Origin: Natronococcus amylolyticus DSM 10524
GTDB lineage: Archaea; Halobacteriota; Halobacteria; Halobacteriales; Natrialbaceae
DNA: 64,000 bases
Reading direction: 5' to 3'
NCBI RefSeq assembly: GCF_000337675.1
Contig: NZ_AOIB01000013.1
Coordinates: forward strand, 317,697-381,696
The notes under the pieces are model-generated. The model was not told where the DNA came from, did not search any database, and worked only from the letters and a program-made list of their open reading frames with translations. Both the position numbers and the translations under genes were made by a program. This document shows positions 17,280-26,609 of this stretch, one piece after another (the stretch's first letter is position 1; each line of letters begins with the position of its first letter).

Positions 17280-18161
17280 ATGGTAGACGAATCGAAAAAC
17301 ATCGAACTGACAGACGACGACCTCGAAAACGACTCCAAGGGACAGCTTATCAAAAAGGCGGGCCAGCTCCGAGATCGACGAAACGATCTCAACCAGATGG
17401 CCTCCGAGCGCGCATCCGAGCGCGACGACCTCAACGCGAAGACTCGCGAGAAGGTCGACGAGGCCCAGGAGCACCGCGAGAAACGCGACGAGCTCAACGA
17501 GCAGGTCCAAGAGCACAAGGACAAGCGAAACGAGCTCAACGCCGAGGCCAACGAGCTGTTCGACCGCGTCGAGCAGCTCAAGTCCGACATGGAGCTCAAC
17601 GAGGGCAAGGACCTGGAAGAACTCGAGGAGGAGATCGAACAGCTCGAGTTCAAACAGCAGACCGAAGTGCTCTCGAGCGAGGAAGAACAGGAGCTCATCG
17701 AGAAGATCGAGTCCAAGCGCGAGGAGTACGAGGAGCGCAAGGGCAAGCTCGAGCAGAACGACGACCTCGAGGAGCTCGTCGAGGAAGCCGAGGAAGTGCG
17801 TTCGGAGGCCTCCCAGCACCACCAGAAGGTCACCGAACTCGCTGACAAGGCCCAGGAGCACCACAACCAGATGATCGAGGCCTACCGCGAGGCCGACGAC
17901 ATCCGCGACGAGGCCGACGAGATGCACGAGTCGTTCGTCGAGGCCCAGGAAGCCGCCGACCGTCACCACGAGGACTTCGTCCGCGTCCAGAAGCGCCTGC
18001 GCGAACTGGACAAGCAGGAAGAGGAACAGCGCAAGTCCCAGCGTGACAAGAAGAAAGAAGAGGCCAAAGAGGAGGCCGAGGAGATCTATCAGAAGTTCAA
18101 GGAAGGCGAGACCCTCGACACCGAGGACCTGATGAAGCTCCAGAAGACGGGACTGCTGTAG
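17280..18161 (+). CDS. Long coiled-coil protein (COG1340-like)
   Basis: 293 aa, nearly all heptad-rich helix from about 20 to 275: Glu, Lys, Arg, Gln and Asp dominate, with no enzyme motif, membrane helix or signal peptide. The composition is basic/acidic mixed, unlike the strictly acidic neighbours. It ends with a short conserved-looking tail (EGETLDTEDLMKLQKTGLL). Archaeal proteins of this form (COG1340) are conserved and unstudied; some are wrongly labelled phosphoserine phosphatase. It may act as a structural or scaffold protein. Its own transcription unit. Confidence 0.85.
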   Translation: MVDESKNIELTDDDLENDSKGQLIKKAGQLRDRRNDLNQMASERASERDDLNAKTREKVDEAQEHREKRDELNEQVQEHKDKRNELNAEANELFDRVEQLKSDMELNEGKDLEELEEEIEQLEFKQQTEVLSSEEEQELIEKIESKREEYEERKGKLEQNDDLEELVEEAEEVRSEASQHHQKVTELADKAQEHHNQMIEAYREADDIRDEADEMHESFVEAQEAADRHHEDFVRVQKRLRELDKQEEEQRKSQRDKKKEEAKEEAEEIYQKFKEGETLDTEDLMKLQKTGLL

Positions 18162-18414
18162 GCCGATTCGTCAACCTGTGTCTGCTGCCGTTCGCTTTTT
18201 GCAGTAGCGGTCGCGTTCTCTCTCGGTTTTCGGTTCCCGTTTTCGGGCGAAACGGACGCGTACAGCCATTTTGGTTCCTGCGTTGGTCACCCGTTCGTGA
18301 GCCGATGGTTTCAACTCTCGAGCGGTCCGGCGTCGGTAACCGACACATACAGTGCCGGTAGGGCACCGCTCTCGGCCGCCGAACGACTCGTTCGGCGGTA
18401 GTTCGGCCATAACA

Positions 18415-19743
18415 ATGCCCTCGTCGCTGGGGAATTCTCGCATGCACGAGTCCAGGGACGACGTCGCCGTCTTCGTGCCGGGGATCGACGCCCCGAGTAC
18501 GGTCGCCTGTCTCCGTTCGCTTCGACCCCGCGGCATCCGGACGATTGTCGGCTCCGAGTCGACCGCTACTCCCAGTGCGGTCTCACGGTACTGCGACGAG
18601 TTCGTCCGCTTACCTGATCCGACCCGAGACCTGGCCGCCTACGGCGACGCGCTCCTCTCGATCGCTCGCCGGCCCGGCGTCGAGACGATCATCCCGGTCC
18701 GCGAGGAAGATATCTACTCGTTGGCGCGAAACCGGGAGGCGTTCGCGGCGGAAGTCGCGACGCCGTGGCCGACGTTCGAGACGCTGCGGCAGGTCCAGGA
18801 CCGTCTCGAGCTGTTCGCGGCGGCCGATCGCGCCGGCGTCGCCGCTCCCGACACCGCGCTCGTAGACGAGTGGGACGACTGGGACCGCGAAACGATCGTC
18901 AAACCTCGCTACTCGGTCGCCGCGCCGGAGTACCTCGGTTCGGGGTTCGACCGCGTCGAAGTCGGCTCGACCGCCTATCAGACGCCGGGGGAGCCCCCGA
19001 ACGTGGCCGCCTGTACCGAGGCCCGAGGCCACGTTCCGCTGGTCCAGGAGCGGATTCCCGACTCGAGGGAGTACGGGTTCTTCGCGCTGTACGACCGCGG
19101 CGAGGCGGTCGCGACCTTCCAGCACTGCCAGCGCCGGGGCTGGGAGTACTGCGGCGGACCCAGCGCGTACCGCGAGTCGATCTACCTCCCCGAACTCGAG
19201 GCCGACGGCAGGGCACTGCTGGACGAACTCGAGTGGCACGGGCTGGCGATGGTCGAGTTCCTGCGGGACCCTCGCGACGGGCGGTTCAAGCTGATGGAGA
19301 TCAACCCCCGGTTCTGGTCGTCGCTACCGTTTACCGTCCAGGCGGGGGCGGACTTCCCGTTTTACTACTGGCAGCTGGCGATGGGTGAGCCGATCCCGGG
19401 CCGGCCGACCTACGAGACCGGGCTCGGCGGCCATCTCCTGCGGGGTGAGCTGAGCTACCTCCACAGCGTACTGACCGAGGAGTATCCCGGCCTCGAGCGG
19501 CCGTCACCGTGGCCCGCACTGGTGGCGGTCGGGCTGTCGCTCGTCCGCCAGCCCCGGTTCGACTACGCGGTCGCCGACGATCCCATGCCGTTCGCCAGGG
19601 ACGGCTGGAACGTCCTCCGGGAGTGGTTCGGCGACTGGACGGCCGACCCCGACGAGGAGCTCCCCCACGCCGGCGAGGTCGAGCGAGAGGCGCGAGACGA
19701 CGGAGATACCGCTGACGCGCCCGGCGGCCTCCCGGCGGAGTAA
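18415..19743 (+). CDS. ATP-grasp family ligase
   Basis: 442 aa from ATG 18415; ATG 18442 (MHESRDDVAVFVPG) is also possible. The N-terminal part (PSTVACLRSLRPRGIRTIVGS) is the pre-ATP-grasp domain. IVKPRYS and LVQERIPD lie in the ATP-binding half, and FKLMEINPRFWSSLP is the Mg-binding motif of the ATP-grasp fold. Members join a carboxylate to an amine or thiol through an acyl phosphate. The substrates are unknown. The last ~40 residues are acidic and disordered. Confidence 0.82.
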   Translation: MPSSLGNSRMHESRDDVAVFVPGIDAPSTVACLRSLRPRGIRTIVGSESTATPSAVSRYCDEFVRLPDPTRDLAAYGDALLSIARRPGVETIIPVREEDIYSLARNREAFAAEVATPWPTFETLRQVQDRLELFAAADRAGVAAPDTALVDEWDDWDRETIVKPRYSVAAPEYLGSGFDRVEVGSTAYQTPGEPPNVAACTEARGHVPLVQERIPDSREYGFFALYDRGEAVATFQHCQRRGWEYCGGPSAYRESIYLPELEADGRALLDELEWHGLAMVEFLRDPRDGRFKLMEINPRFWSSLPFTVQAGADFPFYYWQLAMGEPIPGRPTYETGLGGHLLRGELSYLHSVLTEEYPGLERPSPWPALVAVGLSLVRQPRFDYAVADDPMPFARDGWNVLREWFGDWTADPDEELPHAGEVEREARDDGDTADAPGGLPAE

Positions 19744-19802
19744 CGGCTCCGAATCGCCAACGCTTAACGGGGTTGCGGCGTCACTCACGGGTATGACTCG
19801 AG

Positions 19803-20807
19803 GTGGCCGGAGTGGTCAGTAATGAAGGTATCGGTCGACTCGCCGTCCTCGCAGCCGGGGCCGCAGTGTTCGCCGCGATCGGCGTCGCGCTGTTCGTGAT
19901 CTACCCCGACACGCTGGCCGATCTCGTCGGCGTACTCGTCGCCCTCGCCGTGATCGTCCTCGGGGTGCGGATCGCCGGCTCGATCGCCGGCAGCCTCTTT
20001 CCCGGGTACGACGTCGCCGAGGTCGCCGTCGAGGGACCGATCACCCGCGACGGCGGTGGCGGGCGATTCCCATCGGGGCCGCGTTCGACCCCGGCCGACG
20101 ACATCGTCGAGCAGATCGACCGGGCCGACGAGGACGACAGCGTCGACGCGCTTCTCCTGAAGCTGAACACGCCCGGGGGCGAGGTCGTCCCCAGCGACGA
20201 CATCAAGCTCGCCGCCGAACGGTTCGACGGGCCGACGGTCGCCTACGCGACCGACGTCTGTGCCAGCGGCGGCTACTGGATTGCCAGCGGCTGTGACCAA
20301 CTCTGGGCGCGAGACGGCTCCATCGTGGGCTCGATCGGCGTCATCGGCTCGCGGGTCAACGCGAGCGACTTCGCCGACAAGGTCGGCCTCTCCTACGAGC
20401 GCTTTGCCGCCGGGAAGTTCAAGGACGCCGGCACGCCGCTGAAGGAGATGGACGACAGCGAGCGGGCCTACCTCCAGGGACTGATCGACGACTACTACGA
20501 GACGTTCGTCGAGCGAGTCAGCGAGGGCCGGGACCTGGAGCCGGAGTTCGTTCGCGAAACCGAGGCCCGGATCTACCTCGGCGAGCAGGCCCACGAGATG
20601 GGGCTGGTCGACGAACTCGGCACGCGCCGGGAACTCGAGGACGAACTCGCCGACCGGCTCGAGCGCGACGAGATCGCCGTCGAGGAGTTCGAGCCCGAGC
20701 GACCGCTGATGGCCCGCGTCGGCGGTGGCGCCCGAAGTATCGCCTACGCCTTCGGCGCCGGCGTCGCGAGCGTCGTCGGCGACCGGGAGTTCCGGCTGCG
20801 ATTCTAG
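19803..20807 (+). CDS. sppA: Signal peptide peptidase SppA (S49 family)
   Basis: 334 aa. Two membrane helices (about 10-33 and 39-58) precede the S49 protease domain. By comparison with the Bacillus enzyme, S155 in VCASGGYWIAS is the nucleophile and K207 in GKFKDAG, 52 residues later, the general base. LLLKLNTPGGEV and IVGSIGVIGSRV are further family marks. It should cut cleaved signal peptides in the membrane. The start is GTG 19803; an ATG at 19793 is out of frame and stops after 9 codons. Confidence 0.88.
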   Translation: MAGVVSNEGIGRLAVLAAGAAVFAAIGVALFVIYPDTLADLVGVLVALAVIVLGVRIAGSIAGSLFPGYDVAEVAVEGPITRDGGGGRFPSGPRSTPADDIVEQIDRADEDDSVDALLLKLNTPGGEVVPSDDIKLAAERFDGPTVAYATDVCASGGYWIASGCDQLWARDGSIVGSIGVIGSRVNASDFADKVGLSYERFAAGKFKDAGTPLKEMDDSERAYLQGLIDDYYETFVERVSEGRDLEPEFVRETEARIYLGEQAHEMGLVDELGTRRELEDELADRLERDEIAVEEFEPERPLMARVGGGARSIAYAFGAGVASVVGDREFRLRF

Positions 20808-20844
20808 CCGTGGTTTTATCGTTTCAGGGGATCGAACGCCTACC

Positions 20845-22119
20845 GTGACAACGCTGGTCGTCTGTCTCGACCGGACCGACGACGTCGGGCGCAAGACCGG
20901 ACTTCGGTCGCCCGTCGTCGGCTGGGAGGCAGTCCGCGCGCTGGTGACCGACGTCGGCCTCGCGGATCCGGAGGATTCGGGGGTCAACTCCTTGCTCGAG
21001 ACCCTTCGGGTCGCCCAGAGCCTCCGCGACGAGAACGAGGACGTCGTCGTCGCGGTCGTCTCGGGCGACCGGGAGTCGATGGTCTCGGCGGACCGATCGG
21101 TCGCACGGCAGGTGGACGACCTGATGGCCGCCCACGATCCCGACTCGGCGGTCGTCGTCATCGACAGTGCCGAGGACGAACGGCTGGTCCCGATCGTCGA
21201 GAGCCGCGTGCAGGTCGACTCGGTCGATCGGGTGGTCGTTCGCCAGGCCCGGGACATCGAGTCGACGTACTACCTCCTCAAGCAGTTCCTGGCCGACGAG
21301 GAGCTCCGACAGACCGTCCTGGTTCCGATCGGCCTGACGCTTCTGGTGTTTCCGATGCTCGCGTGGTTCGTCGGCCCCGCGGAGGGCGCCGCCGCGATCA
21401 CGACCGTCATCGGCCTCTTCTTGCTGTACAAGGGATTCAGCGTCGACGAGGTCGTTACCGGGCTCGCCCTCCAGATCCGCGAGTCGCTGTACTCCGGACA
21501 GGTCTCGGTCGTCACCTACGCCGTCGCAGCCGGACTGACCCTCGTTGGCGTCTTCGTCGGCGTTCTCGGCGTCTCGAACCTCGAGGAGCCGTCCGGCATC
21601 GTGCTCCCGGCCGTCCAGTTCGCCTTCGACAGCGCCCCCTGGCTCGCCGCGGCCGCCCTGACCGCCAGCGCCGGCCGACTGCTCGACGAGGCGATCGGCG
21701 AGGAGCCGATCGGCAGCTCCTACCTCAACCTCCCCTTCATCGTCGTCGCCGTCGGGCTGGTGGTTCGGGGGTTCTCGGCGTACTTCCTCGAGCAACAGGC
21801 CCTCATCGAGTCGGTTCAGGTCCCCGCGATCGAACTGGGCGTGCTCTCGATCGACACGTTCGGGATCACGGCTGGCGAGCGGCTGGCGCTGTACGTCGTC
21901 AGCGCGATCGTCGTGAGCCTCGTCGGCGCCAAGGTCGCAGCCACGTTCAGCGGCGACACCGATCGAACGGTTCTCGAGGACGTCACGCCCGAGTCGGGGC
22001 TCACCGACGGCGGGCCGCGCTCGCAGCCGGCCGACGGTCAGGACGCCAGTCGCGACGAGAGCGACACCGACTCGGGACGCGGGAACGAGGAGGACTCGGG
22101 TCCCGACTACCCCCGGTAG
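20845..22119 (+). CDS. DUF373 family membrane protein
   Basis: 424 aa from GTG 20845 (VTTLVVCLDRTDDVGRKTG). The N-terminal ~145 residues are a soluble domain of the DUF373 type with VVVAVVSGDRESMVSADRSV. After VLVPIGLTLLVFPMLAWFV come several membrane helices to about residue 380, then an acidic polar tail. It is conserved in archaea; function unknown. It follows sppA by 37 bases on the same strand and may be cotranscribed. Confidence 0.85.
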   Translation: MTTLVVCLDRTDDVGRKTGLRSPVVGWEAVRALVTDVGLADPEDSGVNSLLETLRVAQSLRDENEDVVVAVVSGDRESMVSADRSVARQVDDLMAAHDPDSAVVVIDSAEDERLVPIVESRVQVDSVDRVVVRQARDIESTYYLLKQFLADEELRQTVLVPIGLTLLVFPMLAWFVGPAEGAAAITTVIGLFLLYKGFSVDEVVTGLALQIRESLYSGQVSVVTYAVAAGLTLVGVFVGVLGVSNLEEPSGIVLPAVQFAFDSAPWLAAAALTASAGRLLDEAIGEEPIGSSYLNLPFIVVAVGLVVRGFSAYFLEQQALIESVQVPAIELGVLSIDTFGITAGERLALYVVSAIVVSLVGAKVAATFSGDTDRTVLEDVTPESGLTDGGPRSQPADGQDASRDESDTDSGRGNEEDSGPDYPR

Positions 22120-22173
22120 TCGCCCGGCGACGAAACTCGCCACCCCTTTAGCCTCGTCGCTCGAGTAATCCCC

Positions 22174-22899
22174 ATGAGCGATGCAGACGGCGCCTGGATC
22201 AGCCTCTTCTCGGGCGGGAAGGACTCCGCCTGGGCGCTGTACCAGGCCCTCGAGCGCGGACTGAACGTCGAGCGACTCGTCACGGTTCACCCGACCGGTG
22301 ACTCCTACATGTACCACGTCCCGGCGACCGAACTCGCGGGACTGGCCGCCGAGAGCATCGGCATCGAGCTGCTGGAGGTCGAACCCGACGACTTCGGAGC
22401 CGACGACGTAACGGATGCGGGCGCGCAAGGTGACGACGAACTCGAACCCCTCGAGGCCGCCCTGCGGGAGCTCGACGCCGAGCTGCCGGGTGGGATCGCT
22501 GGCGTCACCGCGGGGGCCGTCGAGAGCGAGTACCAGACGAGCCGGATCGAGGCGATGTGTGACCGCCTCGGCTGTGACCTGTTCGCGCCGCTGTGGCGCG
22601 AGGACCCCCGCGAACTCGCCGACGCGATGCTCGCCGCGGGCTTCGAGATCAAGATCATCCGGGTCGCGGCCTACGGGCTCGACGAGTCCTGGCTCGGCCG
22701 CACGATCGACGCGGACGCCCTCGCGGAGCTCGAGTCGCTCAACGAGGAGTACGGTGTTCACATCCTGGGAGAGGGCGGTGAGTTCGAGACGCTGGTGGTC
22801 GACGGCCCGCATATGGATCGACGGATCGATCTCGAGTACGAGACGGAGTGGGACGGGACTCGTGGGACGCTGCGGGTGACCGACGCGCGGCTGGAGTGA
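22174..22899 (+). CDS. dph6: Diphthine-ammonia ligase (Dph6)
   Basis: 241 aa. The PP-loop SGGKDS is at 13-18, and GVTAGAVESEYQTSRIE and GEFETLVVDGP are typical of the Dph6/MJ0570 family. It carries out the last step of diphthamide synthesis on elongation factor 2, amidating diphthine with ammonia and ATP. A TATA-like stretch (CCCTTTA) lies about 26 bases upstream of the ATG, consistent with a leaderless mRNA. Confidence 0.88.
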   Translation: MSDADGAWISLFSGGKDSAWALYQALERGLNVERLVTVHPTGDSYMYHVPATELAGLAAESIGIELLEVEPDDFGADDVTDAGAQGDDELEPLEAALRELDAELPGGIAGVTAGAVESEYQTSRIEAMCDRLGCDLFAPLWREDPRELADAMLAAGFEIKIIRVAAYGLDESWLGRTIDADALAELESLNEEYGVHILGEGGEFETLVVDGPHMDRRIDLEYETEWDGTRGTLRVTDARLE

Positions 22900-22919
22900 G
22901 AGGCGGGTCTCGAGGGGAC

Positions 22920-23282
22920 TCAGGAACCGTCGCGCTCGGAGCGCGGTTCGGGGTCGCTTTCGGAGACGATCGAGAGATACGGCTCGAGCCCGGCGAGCCG
23001 GTCGGTCGGCTCGACGAGTCCCCGATTTCGGTCGTACTCGACGAGTTCGAGATCCGCGAGCTTCGGAACGTGAACGTGGCGGAGCGAGACGAAGATCTCG
23101 CGAACGGTCTCGGCGGGGACGTCGGTGATGAGCGGGCCGGCCTCCTCGACGGCGAGCTCCCTGGTCAGATCAGTTATCGTCAACTGGCGGTCGTCGGACC
23201 TGAGTACAGTAAGGGTCCTGCGACGCCGTCGGTTCGCCAGGAGGTCGAAGACGGCATCGGTGTCCGTGAGACCGTGTTCCAT
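22920..23282 (-). CDS. DUF7344-type winged-helix protein
   Basis: 120 aa. It opens with VFDLLANRRRRRTLTVLR, the usual start of haloarchaeal DUF7344 winged-helix domains, and ends with VPKLADLELVEYDRNRGLV, the wing. It is a probable DNA-binding regulator; target unknown. A paralogue is at 27159-27518. It lies in tandem with the bacterio-opsin-activator-like gene, 54 bases away. Confidence 0.8.
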   Translation of the reverse strand: MEHGLTDTDAVFDLLANRRRRRTLTVLRSDDRQLTITDLTRELAVEEAGPLITDVPAETVREIFVSLRHVHVPKLADLELVEYDRNRGLVEPTDRLAGLEPYLSIVSESDPEPRSERDGS

Positions 23283-23336
23283 GGTCGGACGTTCACAACC
23301 CGCCCCATTGGTCGGGCGGGTTGTATGTTCAACCGT

Positions 23337-24032
23337 TCAAGTATCCGGTCGCTCGAGACGGCTCTCGGTCGGTGCCGCCTCCTGGCCCGGTGGGGTCACG
23401 GCTAAGGTGTTACCGATTAGCGCCTCGTAGCCGCGGTGGAGCCGCTCGGAGAGCGACTGCTGACTGATGTCAAGTGTGTCGGCGACGTCGGCGAGCGAGA
23501 CCGACGACGAGGAGAAGTACCCCATCTCCCAGGCAGTGAGCAGCGCCTCGTGTTGTTTCTCCGTTAGCTCGTACTGGCCGACGCCGCGGGGGTGTGCGCG
23601 GGCGAACAGCTGCGTGAGCCGATAGGGGACGTCGAAGTCGTGGCAGTACGTCTGGAACTCGTCGAGGCTGTTTCGATCCGCGAACCGCATCCGAAGCTCC
23701 CACTCGTCGTACTGCGCCGACGCCTCCAGGATTGTCGCGCCCAGTTCCGTGTACGCGTAGACCAGCGAGTCGACATTCCCCGTCCACTCCCCGCGGTACA
23801 GCATCGATCGCTCGTAGTCGTCGATGTGTTCGACGTCTCGAATCGTCGGATCGTCGGCCGTTGCTCGCTCGAACGTTCGGTGATCGACCCCGGATACCCA
23901 CAGATACGGCGTGAGCACGTCGTCCGCCGCGACGACGCGCTCGATCTCGATAACGAGATCCCGCTCCGATCGGAGGGTCTCGTGGAGCGCGAACGCCTCG
24001 GCGGGAATGCGAAACTCCCCGAAGAGACTCAT
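23337..24032 (-). CDS. Bacterio-opsin activator-type HTH regulator
   Basis: 231 aa. The N-terminal ~150 residues form a sensor-like domain of the kind found in Bat-type regulators, without a visible cofactor motif. The C-terminal HTH_10 reads LTEKQHEALLTAWEMGYF, then SLADVADTLDISQQSLSERL. Such proteins control many haloarchaeal genes; the target is not evident here. The start at 24032 is supported by an AT-rich stretch upstream (AATTATAAAC, 24051-24060). Confidence 0.85.
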   Translation of the reverse strand: MSLFGEFRIPAEAFALHETLRSERDLVIEIERVVAADDVLTPYLWVSGVDHRTFERATADDPTIRDVEHIDDYERSMLYRGEWTGNVDSLVYAYTELGATILEASAQYDEWELRMRFADRNSLDEFQTYCHDFDVPYRLTQLFARAHPRGVGQYELTEKQHEALLTAWEMGYFSSSSVSLADVADTLDISQQSLSERLHRGYEALIGNTLAVTPPGQEAAPTESRLERPDT

Positions 24033-24087
24033 AGCACCTACTTTTCCCGAGCAATTATAAACGGCTCGGCTACTGCAAGGCGGGCGA

Positions 24088-25050
24088 TCACCTGGTGATG
24101 GTCGTGTGGGCTCCGATGAGCGCGCCCGCGAGGTCGAGGTCCTCGAGTCGGGTTCCCTCGTCGATGATCGATCGCCTGACGCCGCCGTTCTCGATGGTCG
24201 CCTCCGGGAAGACGACCGCGTGGTCGAGCTCGGTGTCGATCAGCGTGACGTCGTCCATCACGTGGACGTTCTCGCCGATCGTCGCGTTCTCGAGGGTCGC
24301 CGAGTCGGCGATCAGCGACTCGCCGTCGAGGTGCCAGGCGACGGCGTCGAGGTAGCTTTCGGGGGTGCCGATGTCGAACCACGCTCCCTCGAAGGTGTAG
24401 GCATAGGTCGGCTCCCGATCCTGGAGCCACTGGACGAACCAGCCCGGCTCGTCGGGGTTGTTGTCCCCCTCGAGATAGGTGTCGAACAGCGACAGTGCAT
24501 CGCGGGGAAACGCGTAACAGGCGATCGACACCAGGGTGCTCTTGGGATCGTCAGGTTTCTCCTGGAAGTCGACGACGCGGTCGCCCTCGAGCTCGACCAG
24601 ACCGTAGGATTTGGCCTTCTCGCGGGAGCCGACGTCGTAGGCGGCAAGCGTCGGGGCCTCTCGCTCGAAGAAGTCGTCGACGAACTCGGAGAGATCGAAG
24701 CTCAGCAGGTTGTCGCCGGCGACGACCAGCAGGTCGTCGTCGACGTTCTCGCGGTCGATCAGCTGGGCGAGCGCGCCGACGACGCCGAACTTGTCGTCTT
24801 CCTCTCTCGTCTCCTCGACCGACAGCGTCGGCTTCTCGAACTTGCTGTCGGCGAGATGGGCCTCGAACTCGTCGGCGAAGCGCTCATTCGTGCTCACGAA
24901 CACTTCGTCGATCCGGTCGTCGGCCTCGAGCTCCGCGAAGATCCGATCGATAACCGTGGCGTCGCCGATCGGGAGGAACATCTTGGGGCGGTGTTTCGTG
25001 ATCGGCCACATCCGGGTCGCGTATCCGCCTGCCAGAACGACGGCTTTCAT
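24088..25050 (-). CDS. Sugar nucleotidyltransferase (glucose-1-phosphate thymidylyl/uridylyltransferase-like)
   Basis: 320 aa. The nucleotide-binding start MKAVVLAGGYATRMWPITKHRPKM is nearly canonical (GGxxTRL becomes GGYATRM). LLVVAGDNLLSF provides a metal-binding aspartate. A left-handed beta-helix at the end (ATIGENVHVMDD, LDLAGALIGAHTTI) has hexapeptide repeats. It would make an NDP-sugar for N-glycosylation, S-layer or polysaccharide. The IS1341-type element lies just upstream, divergently. Confidence 0.85.
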   Translation of the reverse strand: MKAVVLAGGYATRMWPITKHRPKMFLPIGDATVIDRIFAELEADDRIDEVFVSTNERFADEFEAHLADSKFEKPTLSVEETREEDDKFGVVGALAQLIDRENVDDDLLVVAGDNLLSFDLSEFVDDFFEREAPTLAAYDVGSREKAKSYGLVELEGDRVVDFQEKPDDPKSTLVSIACYAFPRDALSLFDTYLEGDNNPDEPGWFVQWLQDREPTYAYTFEGAWFDIGTPESYLDAVAWHLDGESLIADSATLENATIGENVHVMDDVTLIDTELDHAVVFPEATIENGGVRRSIIDEGTRLEDLDLAGALIGAHTTITR

Positions 25051-25104
25051 GGCCCGTGTTTCACCGAGCCGATGTAAGTCGTTTACGGGAGCGCGAGGAG
25101 AAAG

Positions 25105-25124
25105 CCTCGCCGTTCACGGCGGGG
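25105..25124 (+). repeat. Left-end hairpin of the IS
   Basis: Arms 25105-25112 (CCTCGCCG) and 25117-25124 (CGGCGGGG) pair with one G-T wobble around a TTCA loop. The same loop and GGCGGGGA tail occur in the right-end hairpin. Confidence 0.7.
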
Positions 25125-25211
25125 ATGAATCCGACATAACATACGGCAAGCCACCGTACTCCGTCCAGTCACATCCACACATTAACAATACTATATAGAA
25201 TACCTGTTCGT

Positions 25212-26609
25212 GTGAGCGACCGACCGCAACGGACGAACGAGTACATCGCGGAACCCGCTAGCCAACGGTACCGCAAGTGCTTGTTCGAGTGGTTGGCCGC
25301 CCACGCCCCTTTGTGGAATCAAATCAATTACCGACGCCGACAACAATACTTCGCCGAAGGCGGCGACGTCTGGGACGCCGAGTACACGGATTTATATGAC
25401 GAGTACGCACCCATCCTGGGCAAGGCAGCGTGCCAGCAAGTCGCCCGCAAGAACAGCGAGGCATGGCGAAGCCACTTCGACCTCCTCGACAAGTACCACT
25501 CCGACGACCCATCAGTCACAGAGAATCCATCTCCGCCCGGGTACTGGGGCAATCGTGACGACGGGTACGTGCTACACGGTCTCGTCCGCAACGACCTGTA
25601 CGCGTTCGACTGGGGCGAAAAATGGAGTACGCTTGAATTCGGTGTCGGTGACGTTCTCGAAGACAAATACGACTTCGAGTATCAAGAACGCGTCACGCTC
25701 GAAGTCCGCGGCAACCCGCAGTGGGACGGTGACGATAGCAGGTTAGAACTCGTCTACGACGAGGCAGTAGACACGCTTCGTGTCAAGCATCCGGTTCGCA
25801 TACGGCCAGACAAGTTGCGAGAACAGCGGCTGGATGCCTTCACTCACACACTCGACACCGAGAACACGACGCACAAGGCTGCCATCGACGTGGGCGCGAA
25901 CAACACGCTCGCCATCGTCACCAGTACGGGGGAAACCGCTGTGTACCACGCTCGCCCTGAATTCGACCAGTTCCAAGTTGTATCCGAGTTGATTGTCGAG
26001 TTGCAATCCGCGCTTCCCGGCGACCAGTATTCGAGCCAGCGGATTCAACGGGTGTACGATGAGCGGTCTCGGAAGCGCGACCATAGTCGGGATGCCGCGG
26101 TGAAACACGCCGCCGAGTGGCTGCTCGCTCGCACCGTCCACACCGTGTACGTCGGCGACCTAACCGACGTGTTGGACACCCACTGGTCGGCTGCAGTGAA
26201 CGAGAAGACGCACGCGTTCTGGTCACACCGCCAACTCGTTAACCGGCTCGAACTCACGCTCGGTGACGTCGGCATCACCGTTGAGCAAGTGAGCGAGTTC
26301 GATTCGAGTAGCGAGTGCCCCGCGTGTGGGGGAGGGGACGTGGCACGGAATGGTGATTCGTTCCGGTGCCACGACTGCGAGTTGGACGCACACAGTGACG
26401 TTGTAGGGGCGTGGAATCTGCTGCAAGACAAAGTGGGGCCGATGGCGCGGCCCGCTGCCCTATCTGCTGAACGCGATAGGGACACACCTCGAGAGGGGGC
26501 GTACTGGAAGTGGAATGGACACGAGTGGACACCCGCGAGTTTTGGGGAACAGTCGTGCCCGTTCGACCAAACCAGTGTCAGCAAACCCGCAAGTTCACGG
26601 CCGGGGTAG
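25212..26609 (+). CDS. tnpB: TnpB-like RNA-guided endonuclease homologue with altered RuvC-II
   Basis: 465 aa, GTG start. RuvC-I aspartate is D226 (AAIDVGANNT), the zinc knuckle is C369/C372 and C386/C389 (CPACGG, CHDC), and RuvC-III aspartate is D396 (HSDVVGAWN). At RuvC-II, where TnpB has a catalytic Glu (xEDL), this protein reads VYVGDLTDVL: the Glu position is G315. The nearest conserved-looking acid is D316 or E331 (NEKTHAFW). TnpB proteins use an omega RNA from the 3' end of the element to cut or nick DNA. Whether this one cuts is open (see findings). The C-terminal 55 residues continue past the usual end, partly overlapping the predicted RNA. Confidence 0.85.
   Translation: MSDRPQRTNEYIAEPASQRYRKCLFEWLAAHAPLWNQINYRRRQQYFAEGGDVWDAEYTDLYDEYAPILGKAACQQVARKNSEAWRSHFDLLDKYHSDDPSVTENPSPPGYWGNRDDGYVLHGLVRNDLYAFDWGEKWSTLEFGVGDVLEDKYDFEYQERVTLEVRGNPQWDGDDSRLELVYDEAVDTLRVKHPVRIRPDKLREQRLDAFTHTLDTENTTHKAAIDVGANNTLAIVTSTGETAVYHARPEFDQFQVVSELIVELQSALPGDQYSSQRIQRVYDERSRKRDHSRDAAVKHAAEWLLARTVHTVYVGDLTDVLDTHWSAAVNEKTHAFWSHRQLVNRLELTLGDVGITVEQVSEFDSSSECPACGGGDVARNGDSFRCHDCELDAHSDVVGAWNLLQDKVGPMARPAALSAERDRDTPREGAYWKWNGHEWTPASFGEQSCPFDQTSVSKPASSRPG

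Noticed and set aside
17119-17286. A 55-codon plus-strand frame before the coiled-coil gene
   Set aside because: It overlaps the coiled-coil start, has no promoter at the right distance and looks like random arginine-rich sequence.
19793-19822. ATG at 19793 as the sppA start
   Set aside because: It is out of frame with sppA and stops after nine codons; GTG 19803 is in frame with the membrane helices.
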